A DNA stretch of 34,773 nt from Bacillota bacterium. Its GTDB lineage: Bacteria > Bacillota > Ch66. The notes under the pieces are model-generated. The model saw only the letters and a program-made list of their open reading frames with translations, ran no database searches and was not told where the DNA came from. Of this stretch, positions 7,917 through 15,576 are shown piece after piece (position 1 is the stretch's first letter; each line of letters opens with the position of its first letter). The position numbers were made by a program, and so were the translations under genes. The stretch is from contig JABLXP010000018.1 of assembly GCA_013178045.1 (NCBI GenBank), forward strand, positions 1-34,773, written 5' to 3'.

Positions 7917-8660
7917 TCATCCCTCCCGATTAAACAGGACCATCGCCCCTACCATAGCGACCAGCATCGTCGCCGTCACCACCGTCAAATCCAGCACCAG
8001 TGGAAACTCATTAAAGCCAAGAATTACCCCTTTCAGGGCGTCAACCCCGTAAGCCAGCGGGTCAATGGTCACCAACGATTTCATCCACAGCGGGAGATTT
8101 CCGAGGGGGAAGGCTGCCCCACTTAAGAAAAACATCGGCATGACCACAAAGTTCATGATCAATTGGAAACTCTGAAAGGATTCCATCCGGGCTGCAATTA
8201 AAATACCGATGGAAGATAAAGCCAGCGCAATTAAAAACATGATCCCGATCACCTGGCCAACGACCCAAAAGGAAAGCTTTATTCCAAGAATCGGCCCGAA
8301 CAGCATGACCAGTGACCCCTGCAGGATGGCCGTCGTGCTACCGCTCAGGGCCTTCCCGATTACCACCGACAGCCGAGACACCGGGGCGACCAGAATCTCT
8401 TTCAGGAAGCCAAACTCCCGGTCCCAAATAATCGACATCCCGGAGAAGATAGAGGTAAACAAAACCGTCATCCCAATCACTCCAGGAAACATGAATCGGG
8501 CATAGTCAATCCCCATCGGTCCGCTAAAACTTGCCCCCAGGCCCTTACCCATGATAAACAGCCAGACTGCGGGCTGAAGCAGGGAAGTAAGAATTCTCGC
8601 CCGCTCCCGCCAGAATCTGATTAGTTCCCGCAGCCAGATCACGTAAACCGCTCTGATCAA
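7917..8660 (-). CDS. ABC-2 type permease (DrrB-like)
   Basis: A 247-residue integral membrane protein with six predicted hydrophobic segments and the ABC-2 exporter motif around IWDREFGFLKEILVAPVSR (about residues 78-96). This is the size and layout of DrrB/NodJ-type permeases used to export drugs or polysaccharide. Its start overlaps the stop of the upstream ATPase by four bases, so the two form one translationally coupled exporter. The substrate is not evident. It is followed directly by the MtnA-like remnant. Confidence 0.9.
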   Translation of the reverse strand: MIRAVYVIWLRELIRFWRERARILTSLLQPAVWLFIMGKGLGASFSGPMGIDYARFMFPGVIGMTVLFTSIFSGMSIIWDREFGFLKEILVAPVSRLSVVIGKALSGSTTAILQGSLVMLFGPILGIKLSFWVVGQVIGIMFLIALALSSIGILIAARMESFQSFQLIMNFVVMPMFFLSGAAFPLGNLPLWMKSLVTIDPLAYGVDALKGVILGFNEFPLVLDLTVVTATMLVAMVGAMVLFNREG

Positions 8661-9640
8661 CCCTGTCGCCTCCTCCGCATCCGGACATGCGCCCGCATGA
8701 TGTCCTTCGCGCCGACTTCCTCTTCCCGAATATCCCGGCCGGTCAACTGAAGGAACACATCATCTAACGTCGGCTTACGCAGGCTGATGTAGTTGACGGT
8801 CAGGGGCAATTCCGCCACCACTTTGGGGATAAATTCCTCTCCGTTGTTGATTTCAAAATGGATACCGTCCCTGTCCCGACTGAGCTTGAGGCCATACTTC
8901 TCTTGCATGAACGCCATTGCTCTGGCATTATCATCAGTCCGCATCGAAATAATATCGCCGCCGACCAGCTTCTTCAGGTTGGTTGGTGTGTCCAGAGCCA
9001 CGATCTGACCGTGATCAATGATCGCGATCCGGTCACAGTTCTCCGCCTCGTCCATGTAATGGGTGGTCATAAAGATGGTGATGTTTTCCCGGGAGCGCAG
9101 TTGATGAATGTACTGCCAGATGTGGTTACGCGTCTGAGGGTCCAGCCCCACTGTTGGCTCATCCAAAAAGAGCACCCGGGGATAGTGCAGGAGACCACGG
9201 GCAATCTCCAGGCGTCGTTTCATCCCCCCGGAAAAGGTTTTTACCAGTTCCTTAGACCGGTCGGCCAGTTCCACCATGGCCAGGACCTCCGCGAGTCGGC
9301 GTTCCCGCTCCACTTTGGGCACACCGTAAAGAATGGCGTGAAAGATCAGGTTCTCCCTGGCCGTCAGGGACTCGTCGAGGCTCGGGTCTTGAAACACCAG
9401 GCCAATTGCCTGCCGGACAAGAGCCGGTTGCGTCGCAATATCATATCCCGCCAGGCGGGCTATACCGGCGGTCGGCTTCAAAAGGGTACTTAAGATCTTG
9501 ATGGTTGTTGATTTACCCGCCCCATTTGGTCCCAATAAGCCAAAAATCTCTCCTTCTTGAACTGTTAAAGAAATCCCCTTGACCGCTTCAAACTGACCAA
9601 ACTTCTTGACCAGATGATTAACTTCAATAATATTACTCAT
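8657..9640 (-). CDS. ABC transporter ATP-binding protein (DrrA-like)
   Basis: A 327-residue ATPase with Walker A GPNGAGKSTT, a Q-loop in LVFQDPSLDESLTARENL, signature FSGGMKRRLEIARGL, Walker B VLFLDEPTVGLDP and H-loop TTHYMDEAE. The C-terminal ~100 residues are the DrrA-type extension, with a segment like LRKPTLDDVFLQLTGRDIREE that is typical of daunorubicin-resistance ATPases. It is the first gene of a two-gene exporter operon with the DrrB-like permease. An AT-rich promoter region (9660-9720) precedes it. Confidence 0.92.
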   Translation of the reverse strand: MSNIIEVNHLVKKFGQFEAVKGISLTVQEGEIFGLLGPNGAGKSTTIKILSTLLKPTAGIARLAGYDIATQPALVRQAIGLVFQDPSLDESLTARENLIFHAILYGVPKVERERRLAEVLAMVELADRSKELVKTFSGGMKRRLEIARGLLHYPRVLFLDEPTVGLDPQTRNHIWQYIHQLRSRENITIFMTTHYMDEAENCDRIAIIDHGQIVALDTPTNLKKLVGGDIISMRTDDNARAMAFMQEKYGLKLSRDRDGIHFEINNGEEFIPKVVAELPLTVNYISLRKPTLDDVFLQLTGRDIREEEVGAKDIMRAHVRMRRRRQG

Positions 9641-9735
9641 TTCATCTCCCCCGGCCAGGTTATGGGCCGTTCTGAAAGATCTAATATATTTTATCTTATA
9701 TATTATATCTCAAGGTAATTTGTCCATACGATAGT

Positions 9736-9757
9736 AAAAAACACCTGGGTTCAGGTG
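9736..9757 (-). terminator. Rho-independent terminator after the diguanylate cyclase gene
   Basis: On the minus strand CACCTG-AACC-CAGGTG is followed by TTTTTT, starting directly after the stop codon at 9758. Confidence 0.8.
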
Positions 9758-10972
9758 CTAACTTGAGCCAGTAGATTTTTCTATCTCCGGGGTGAAAATG
9801 CTGATCTGGTTACCTCCTTTACGTTTCGCGTAATACATCGCCCAGTCCGCTTTATCGATGAGTTTTTGTGCTGTTTGCGCGTCCTGGGGAAACGTGGCAA
9901 TCCCAATACTGACTGTTACCTTCAGAGGTTCTTCCAGCACACTGGTGATAGTTATTTCCTGGACGCGCTGCCGCAACCGCTCGGCCACGGTTCTTGCGCC
10001 GGGCGAATCGGTTTCCAGCAGGATTACCGTAAACTCTTCACCCCCATAACGCGCCGCCACATCAATCGTGCGGATTGACTCCCTGATCACTCTAGCAACT
10101 TCGCACAGCACCAGATCACCCTGGATATGCCCATATCTGTCGTTGTACGTTTTGAAACAATCAAGGTCACAAAAAAGAATTGATAAAGAATTTCCTTCTG
10201 CTTTGGCCCGGATAAGTTCTTCTTTTAATCGTTCGATAAAATATACATGATTGTACAATTGGGTTAATCCATCATAAATCGCCTGTTCCGATAATCTGGA
10301 ATACAACTCATTTTCCAGGCAGAGGACGGCCAGGTTGGCCAAAGCAGTCACCTTTTGCAGATCACCCCGGCTCAAACGGCCCAGTTCCTTCCGCTCGACC
10401 ATCATCACTCCCAGCGACCGGTCACGACCATACAGAGGAATTAATAAGGTGGTAATCTCAGGTTGTTCAAAAAACCGGGCTTGGTTTTTTAAGACCTGAA
10501 GTTGCCCGTGCGGATCAACAACAATCAGGTAATCACTGAAACCAGGCTCGGAAGTCCGCAATACTTCGAGCAGGGTTTTACTAACTTCCAGACAAGCGAC
10601 CTGTTCACTTTTTATCCATAGCACCTCGCGCTCTTTTTCAAACAAGAAGAAGAAACAGCCATCAACCGGCAGTGTTTCTCGACACACATGAGCGATCTGT
10701 TCCAGAACTTCATGGCTGTCCCGCTGTTGAATTATCCGCCCCGTCAGATGATTAATCAGGCTGATAAACAATAATTCACGCTCCAGGGCACGTTGGGTAG
10801 TGTTCAGTTTGACCTGGAGTTCGCCCTGTTCCAACTTCCGTGCCTCCCCGAAAGAAAGTTTGAGGTTGTTTTCGCTTTTCTTTTTAAACTTTCCTGCCGG
10901 TAATATGTCTTGTTCTGTCGGAGAAAAAATTTCTTTCGTCAACAAATTCGCGGAAGCGGTTCCCTCAACCAC
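9758..10972 (-). CDS. Diguanylate cyclase with GAF-like sensor domain
   Basis: A 404-residue soluble protein that makes c-di-GMP from GTP. Residues ~60-225 look like a GAF-type sensor, with helices before and after it, and residues ~230-395 are a GGDEF domain. The active-site loop is GGEEF and is preceded by RTID five residues earlier, the RxxD inhibitory site, so product feedback is likely. The metal-site segment FCDLDCFKTYNDRYGH is intact. There are no membrane helices. The start is GTG at 10972, placed by frame; the nearby GGGGG is close to it. It is transcribed alone and ends in a terminator. Confidence 0.9.
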   Translation of the reverse strand: MVEGTASANLLTKEIFSPTEQDILPAGKFKKKSENNLKLSFGEARKLEQGELQVKLNTTQRALERELLFISLINHLTGRIIQQRDSHEVLEQIAHVCRETLPVDGCFFFLFEKEREVLWIKSEQVACLEVSKTLLEVLRTSEPGFSDYLIVVDPHGQLQVLKNQARFFEQPEITTLLIPLYGRDRSLGVMMVERKELGRLSRGDLQKVTALANLAVLCLENELYSRLSEQAIYDGLTQLYNHVYFIERLKEELIRAKAEGNSLSILFCDLDCFKTYNDRYGHIQGDLVLCEVARVIRESIRTIDVAARYGGEEFTVILLETDSPGARTVAERLRQRVQEITITSVLEEPLKVTVSIGIATFPQDAQTAQKLIDKADWAMYYAKRKGGNQISIFTPEIEKSTGSS

Positions 10973-11030
10973 AAACCCCCGGGATTAATAAATCCAACGT
11001 GCCGAAGGAAGCACAAACCTCTACTACAGA

Positions 11031-11180
11031 TCATAACGCTTTATTTCGGCTAAGACAAGTCGGATAATTGTGGGTTAATAAAATCTGAATAATTAACCCA
11101 GCCTCCAGGTTATTGGCTTGCATCTGTTTCTGCAATCTGGCAATTCTCGCTTCAAGTTCGCTCTTCGGCACCAACCGCAT
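11031..11180 (-). pseudogene. M24-family peptidase (Xaa-Pro aminopeptidase-like) N-terminal fragment
   Basis: From the ATG at 11180 (purine-rich GGAGAGGGG upstream) the frame reads MRLVPKSELEARIARLQ, then KQMQANNLEAGLIIQ. This is the characteristic start of M24 aminopeptidase-like proteins, which continue for ~360-400 residues. Here homology ends after about 32 residues, and the frame stops at 11031 after an unrelated tail. Nothing resembling the catalytic domain is found downstream. It is a 5' fragment left by a deletion. Confidence 0.5.
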
Positions 11181-11228
11181 CGCGCCGCCCCTCTCCTTGA
11201 TCCACCAGTTGAGCTTTAATCTCGTTCA

Positions 11229-11462
11229 TTATTGCTTCCCGGCTACGTTTTCCCCGAACGGCTGGCCATACCCCTCATTTTTCCCCTGGAGAATAAATTC
11301 TGCGGCCAGGCCGGCCGCCTCCACGGTGATCCGCATACAGTTAAGATCAATGAGGCCGGTGTCGATAATGGCTTTCAGGACAGATTCAGCACAATTTTAA
11401 TCCCTCGTGGAAGTTCTGGCGGGCGTTATCCCTGCCTTTTGAATCAGATCCGGCTCATCCAT
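11229..11462 (-). pseudogene. Small unrecognised gene, multiply frameshifted
   Basis: An ATG at 11462 preceded by AAAAGGAGTTGAAG opens a frame (MDEPDLIQKAGITPAR) that stops early. Moving through the other two frames gives a coherent continuation: NARQNFHEGLK, then ESVLKAIIDTGLIDLN, RITVEAAGLAAEFILQGKNE, ending GENVAGKQ at TAA 11229-11231. A good start site plus protein-like sequence in three successive frames points to a short gene inactivated by at least two indels. I do not recognise the family. Its stop overlaps an ATG (TAATG) of a further short frame that leads into the M24 fragment, which suggests an old operon. Confidence 0.4.
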
Positions 11463-11490
11463 CCCATCTTCAACTCCTTTTCACGGAATT

Positions 11491-11632
11491 TTATTCACCT
11501 ACTGATTCTTTGATCTTGACTGTGACCTTGATACTGCGGCAACACTCATCATTTTTGGTGATGAAGCCCACTTCTTTCTGAGTTGACTTGACTGGTCCAG
11601 TAATTCCTAGGTAAACATCATATTTTAACCCT
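11491..11632 (-). pseudogene. C-terminal remnant of an unrecognised gene
   Basis: A minus-strand frame without a start codon encodes a ~46-residue tail (KYDVYLGITGPVKSTQKEVG, then FITKNDECC and RSIKVTVKI), ending at TAA 11491-11493, about 30 bases before the next small gene's start. The sequence is protein-like with beta-strand character and a Cys-Cys pair. A stop lies just upstream in frame, so the N-terminal part is lost. I do not recognise the family. Confidence 0.35.
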
Positions 11633-11639
11633 TCCTAAT

Positions 11640-12027
11640 CCAAAATGTTTGTCAATATTTTCTAAAATTCAATACCTGCCCGTTAACCAAACGAAAATTT
11701 CTCCTCCCTTTCTTAAAAAGGTGTATATCTTTTATCTTCTTTTAAGATTGTCCTGTCCCACCACCCTTATTGCACTAATATATTTAATCTTCTGAATGTT
11801 TTGTTAAAATTTCGACTTGTAAGTGAAGTTCGTTAGAATACGCTTTTTTTTCGGAAACAACTTGGAAAGCTAGATTAAGCAGAGATTCGGCAGGATGTCA
11901 AAAACATGCGTGCAAAAGTCTAAGTTAGCTGGGTAGGCTATTTTTTCGAGCCAGTCTATTTTTATATTTATGGCCTTTGTTTCGATTTATGCCGGAAAGC
12001 GATCAGAATTGAATACACAATTTAACC
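11640..12027. other. AT-rich intergenic stretch, no supported feature
   Basis: About 390 bases of low-complexity, AT-rich sequence with short T- and A-runs. I see no reading frame with a plausible start site, no RNA gene and no strong stem-loop. It adjoins decayed genes and is probably degenerate former coding DNA. Confidence 0.4.
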
Positions 12028-12132
12028 TTAACTAACGTCTCTGGCCAGGATTAATTGAGTTTGGGAACAACCAAGGCTTTTCGCGTATTCTTCCAGTTGA
12101 AAAAGATGTAATAAAGTTTCTTTCAGGTTCAT
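12028..12132 (-). CDS. Possible small protein (34 residues)
   Basis: An ATG at 12132 with AAAGAGGTGAGAAC upstream opens a 34-codon frame (MNLKETLLHLFQLEEYAKSL, then GCSQTQLILARDVS) predicted to be mostly helical. The ribosome binding site is good. It lies 90 bases downstream of the metallo-hydrolase gene on the same strand. I do not recognise the family, and it could be the start of a truncated gene. Confidence 0.3.
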   Translation of the reverse strand: MNLKETLLHLFQLEEYAKSLGCSQTQLILARDVS

Positions 12133-12222
12133 GTTCTCACCTCTTTCAAATTAGTTATCGTTCGAGAATAAAGCGGTGACCAGTAAGCCACCGCTTTCCA
12201 CCTGCATCTTTGATACTGTTAG

Positions 12223-13026
12223 TTAAATATCTGTCCACTGGTTATACGGTAATAACACAACCCGGGTAGTTTTCAGCCCTTCTGTCAGCAGTTCAACCGG
12301 TACCGGCTCTAAAAAAAGTTTAAAATCATAATGAATAGGCACCAGCACTCGTGGCTTCAAGAGCCGTTCTACCGCCTCAACTGTTTCTTCTGCTGAGATC
12401 GCCGGCCAGGCTGTCCCCTTGGTCGCCGGGTCGTAGACCTTACCCCCGACGTTGATGATCGCTACATCAACCTGCTCATCAGGTACGCCATCTAACTTAG
12501 TGTCACCACTGATATAAACGCTGACCTCTGGTAATTGAAAAATAAAACTCAACATCGGCCCCCCGCAAGGCATTGCTCCATAATTGGCCGGGTTGCGGTT
12601 AATCTTGGCCGCCGCTTTGGTGCCTTCTTCCCCGGTGAACCAATGCACCCCTTGAAAAGTCTGGCCAGCAATTCCGCCAAGATTAAACTTTTGGCCCGGC
12701 TCCAAAGGTAGGACCTGAGTATCAGTAATCGCAAACAAATTTTTTAAGGTCGCGATCACTTCAAGGTTGCCGACAAATACCGGACGTTTCGCCGCATTAA
12801 TTCGTTTGACCGCTTCCAGGTCAAAGTGATCAAAGTGACCGTGCGTGATGATGACAAACTGGGGGTCATGGTTAGTCAAATAATCAGTCAAGTCGGGAGC
12901 ATGCTCATTTTCCGTATACCAGTCGCCATAGTCCGCTTTTCGGGAAAAATAGGGGTCAACCAGCCACTCCATCTGGTTTACTTTCAGGCTGAAACAACCG
13001 GCGCCATGCCAACATATCTGCACCAT
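12223..13026 (-). CDS. Metallo-beta-lactamase-fold hydrolase (UlaG/YtkL-like)
   Basis: A ~267-residue soluble hydrolase. The metal-binding motif ITHGHFDHFD (HxHxDH) follows the first beta-strand pair (WHGAGCFSLK, WLVDPYF). A later YISGDTKLD supplies the metal-bridging aspartate and VPIHYDF the last histidine, as in the UlaG-like branch of the fold. The best start is ATG 13026, part of an ATG-ATG-GTG cluster just after GGGGAGG. The longer frame to 13107 begins with 27 residues that look non-conserved. The substrate is unknown; this branch includes lactonases and uncharacterised phosphodiesterase-like proteins. Confidence 0.85.
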   Translation of the reverse strand: MVQICWHGAGCFSLKVNQMEWLVDPYFSRKADYGDWYTENEHAPDLTDYLTNHDPQFVIITHGHFDHFDLEAVKRINAAKRPVFVGNLEVIATLKNLFAITDTQVLPLEPGQKFNLGGIAGQTFQGVHWFTGEEGTKAAAKINRNPANYGAMPCGGPMLSFIFQLPEVSVYISGDTKLDGVPDEQVDVAIINVGGKVYDPATKGTAWPAISAEETVEAVERLLKPRVLVPIHYDFKLFLEPVPVELLTEGLKTTRVVLLPYNQWTDI

Positions 13027-13155
13027 CATCGACCTCCCCATAGTGTGATGGTGTATATTTCCATCTTCGCCCTTAATTTCCTTCTCCCAAAAGATGTTTT
13101 TTATCACTTTGCGGGTAAGCTAAGATTGACACCTTGAACACAGGGAGGGAGTACA

Positions 13156-13416
13156 ATGTCCAGCGGTTGTCCGGCCTGTAATGGTCTAAGCGAACTTCGC
13201 CAAAATTGTCCTGATTGTGGAGAAGAAATGGAGGATATGGGAGCGGTTAGCGATTATCTGGGTCCCTATAGTCCTTATCAGGACCGGGAACTCCTGGATT
13301 TAACCGTTCCGGATGCACAAGAACATGACTGGGGAGAATGCGTTCACCTGCTGTTCTGCCCGAACTGTGGCCGGGACCATCGCCAAAGAGTGGAAACCAT
13401 TCCGCTACCGGAGTAA
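13156..13416 (+). CDS. Small double zinc-ribbon protein
   Basis: An 86-residue acidic protein with two CxxC pairs near the N-terminus (CPAC and CPDC, residues ~5-23) and a further CPNC near residue 71 that could pair with an upstream cysteine. This suggests zinc ribbons. The start ATG 13156 has AGGGAGGGAGT upstream. It is a single plus-strand gene between minus-strand neighbours, followed at once by a strong terminator. The family is not recognised by name; function unknown. Confidence 0.7.
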   Translation: MSSGCPACNGLSELRQNCPDCGEEMEDMGAVSDYLGPYSPYQDRELLDLTVPDAQEHDWGECVHLLFCPNCGRDHRQRVETIPLPE

Positions 13417-13419
13417 AAA

Positions 13420-13454
13420 AAGAAAGTGATAGTCGGTTAGGCTATCACTTTCTT
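13420..13454. terminator. Bidirectional terminator
   Basis: A perfect 13-bp stem (AAGAAAGTGATAG / CTATCACTTTCTT) with a 9-base loop sits between converging genes: the plus-strand zinc-ribbon gene and the minus-strand SpoIID operon. T-rich on both sides. Confidence 0.85.
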
Positions 13455-13472
13455 AATTACTTTTAGGGATTG

Positions 13473-13646
13473 TTAATTCTTTTCTATACTACTATTCCCG
13501 ATTTCCGGCCCAGTCAAGGTTTCAGGCATAACAATCTCGGGTCGGGATGTCGGGGTTCTGTCACTATCTGTAGAAGGATTGTTCAAATTCATTTTGGATG
13601 TTGTCCCATCGACAACATTACGCTTCTTCTGGATGTCTTTTAACAT
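13473..13646 (-). CDS. Small hypothetical protein (57 residues)
   Basis: The ATG at 13646 has a near-consensus AAAGGAGG eight bases upstream, which decides this start over the longer frame from 13697. The product begins MLKDIQKKRN and is Ser/Thr/Pro/Asn-rich with no hydrophobic segment, probably disordered. It starts 42 bases after the SpoIID-domain gene and ends at the bidirectional terminator, so the two are probably one transcript. No family recognised. Confidence 0.55.
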   Translation of the reverse strand: MLKDIQKKRNVVDGTTSKMNLNNPSTDSDRTPTSRPEIVMPETLTGPEIGNSSIEKN

Positions 13647-13687
13647 AACATTTGCCTCCTTTGGGCATATTTGCACGATACCCGCCT

Positions 13688-14680
13688 TTATTGCCACATA
13701 GTTACCAGTTGGACATTTTTAAAGTAGCGGCTGACAATCTCATCCGCTGGTTTCCCCTGTTTGGCTAACACCCGGGCACCCCACTGCGACATCCCTACTC
13801 CATGACCAAATCCCCGACCGCGGAACGTCGCTTTATCCGCGGCCACCTTGATCTCATCAATCAGCATTGACTTGACGTCCTTGCTCCCGATCGCCAGACG
13901 GAAGGCTGGTCCGGACACTTCAACGTCGCCAATTTTTAGCTTGGTCGCTCGCCCAGATGGTCCTTTTTCGGTGATCTCAATCCGGTCTACTTTTCCTGGG
14001 TCTTTGCCTGTCGCCTTTTTCACAGCCGCCCGAATCTCATCCATGGATACCGTTGCACTCCAGGCCCGCTCTTCCGGCGGAACGCCCTTCTCCAGTGAGG
14101 TATCGTCAATCACCGCGATGTACGGAGTCGGTTTCTCCTTATAACCCAGCCCCTCTTCAGCGGTCGCCGTTTTGCCACCACTGTAAGCATGGAACCAGGC
14201 ATTGATAAATTGTCCGTTAGATACCAAAACTTTACCTCTGGTCTTTTTTACCGCCTCACGAACATTGTTATTGATTTTCCTGGCATCATAGGCTTGAAAC
14301 TCTTCTTCGTTGGTTGAGGCATGGGCTTGGCGATTGGGGAGTACGCCCTTATCAGCAATTTTCGCCAGAGTAAACGTTCGCGCGAGAATTGCTTGTGCCG
14401 CCAGGGCTTCAACCTCCCAATCAGGTTCCATTTCCGCGGCGACTACGCCTTGAATATAGTCCTCCATTTTCATGGAGACCACCTTTTTCTTGTCGGCGTC
14501 ATAAACCAACAATTCAGGCTCAACACCGGCTCCCTTGTTGATTACATCAGGTATCGCTGGTACATTGGCCGCTGGCCCAGGTGCTGGGGCTGGTTTTCGC
14601 ACCCTCCCCGGGCAACCAATTGAGACAACCATGGACAAGATTAGAATCGTAACCAGAACACCAATTGTTCTTTTTCCCAT
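13688..14680 (-). CDS. SpoIID/LytB domain-containing exported protein
   Basis: A 330-residue protein with an N-terminal hydrophobic signal (residues ~6-22) ending SIGC, possibly a lipoprotein site. A Pro/Ala linker follows, then the SpoIID domain. The catalytic block is EDYIQGVVAAEMEPDWEVEA, and the family end motif GFGHGVGMSQWGA lies near residue 300. SpoIID is a lytic transglycosylase that acts on denuded glycan during spore engulfment; this copy has a domain-like ending shared with LytB/SpoIID paralogues, so its role could be in wall remodelling rather than engulfment. The start has a short purine-rich site upstream. A terminator separates it from the Fur gene. Confidence 0.88.
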   Translation of the reverse strand: MGKRTIGVLVTILILSMVVSIGCPGRVRKPAPAPGPAANVPAIPDVINKGAGVEPELLVYDADKKKVVSMKMEDYIQGVVAAEMEPDWEVEALAAQAILARTFTLAKIADKGVLPNRQAHASTNEEEFQAYDARKINNNVREAVKKTRGKVLVSNGQFINAWFHAYSGGKTATAEEGLGYKEKPTPYIAVIDDTSLEKGVPPEERAWSATVSMDEIRAAVKKATGKDPGKVDRIEITEKGPSGRATKLKIGDVEVSGPAFRLAIGSKDVKSMLIDEIKVAADKATFRGRGFGHGVGMSQWGARVLAKQGKPADEIVSRYFKNVQLVTMWQ

Positions 14681-14779
14681 CTATTTTTCGCCCCCTTTTT
14701 TGAACTTATTATCTCTGCTGCCCAGAAAATTATTCAAAATAGCACGTACGATAGAGTCTTTGTAAACCGTAATAAAATG

Positions 14780-14804
14780 AAAAAGACCAGGATATCTCCT
14801 GATC
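14780..14804 (-). terminator. Terminator of the Fur-family gene
   Basis: Minus strand: GATCAGGA-GATA-TCCTGGTC (8 bp with one G-T pair) followed by TTTTTCATTTT, 50 bases after the stop codon. Confidence 0.65.
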
Positions 14805-14854
14805 AAACCTTTTTTGAGGCGTCTTTTTTGAGGCAAGTTTATCTTTTTAAAATT

Positions 14855-15301
14855 TTAGGTAGTTCGACAGCGACGGCAGTAGCCAAAAAATTTCACGCTG
14901 TGGTCAACAACCTGGAAACCGTTTTCTCTTTCAATGGTTTCTTCTAATTGGTGGAGCAAATCTTCCTGCGCTTCAGTGATTTCCCCACACCGCAAACAAA
15001 TCAAATGGTGGTGTCGATGTCGCTCTTGGGGGGTAAATTCATACCGACTCCGGCCATCGCCAAAATCAACTTTGTGGAGGATGTTTAATTCCACCAGAAG
15101 ATCCAGAGTCCGGTAGACGGTAGCAAGCCCAATCTCAGTTGCTTTTTCTTTAACCAGACTGTAGACATCTTCGGCGCTTAAATGTTGACCACTGTGCTCA
15201 GCCAGAACGCGCAAAATGGTTTCCCGTTGGGGTGTTAGTTTGTGTTGAGCTGTATTTAATTCTCTAGTTATTTCCTCCAGTCGCGACTTCATGGTTGTCA
15301 T
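14855..15301 (-). CDS. Fur-family metalloregulator
   Basis: A 148-residue repressor of the Fur/PerR/Zur family. The N-terminal winged helix (KLTPQRETILRVLAEHSGQH) is followed by the dimerisation domain with the metal-site run RHRHHHLICLRCGEI and a second CxxC near the end (CRRC). The two CxxC pairs make the structural zinc site. Which metal or peroxide it senses cannot be decided from this. It is transcribed alone with its own terminator. No Fur-box target was recognised in the window. Confidence 0.9.
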   Translation of the reverse strand: MTTMKSRLEEITRELNTAQHKLTPQRETILRVLAEHSGQHLSAEDVYSLVKEKATEIGLATVYRTLDLLVELNILHKVDFGDGRSRYEFTPQERHRHHHLICLRCGEITEAQEDLLHQLEETIERENGFQVVDHSVKFFGYCRRCRTT

Positions 15302-15405
15302 CTTTTTTCACCCAATCAAAAAATTCAAGGCTCTTTTAATCATTATAGGAAAATAAAAAAACTCCGTCAATCTTTCACCCCGGGAAGTCCGTGTCAAGAT
15401 TCAGT

Positions 15406-15464
15406 AGGAAAAGGGGACAGGCTACTTTTTTGCAAAGCAAAAAAGTAGCCTGTCCCCTTTTCCT
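15406..15464. repeat. Long perfect palindrome, REP/RAYT-type candidate
   Basis: Two 28-base arms (15406-15433 and 15437-15464) are perfect inverted repeats around a 3-base AAA loop. The arm core is GGGGACAGGCTACTTTTTT. GGGGACAGGC-type hairpins of this sort are common multi-copy elements in Firmicutes genomes and are often linked to REP-associated tyrosine transposases. It lies between the Fur and MATE genes and could also act as a bidirectional terminator. Confidence 0.7.
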
Positions 15465-15576
15465 TCTTTCTCTCTTTTTCTGGGAATAATACCGGGTGTT
15501 CTTCCCTAGACAATTCTGTTAAACTGTTAATAAAGCACATTTGCGTCAATTTGCTTGAAAGATGAAGGTTACGAGA

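Noticed and set aside
8858-9493. 211-codon plus-strand frame opposite the DrrA-like gene
   Set aside because: Antisense shadow of a gene with all ATPase motifs; no promoter or ribosome binding site.
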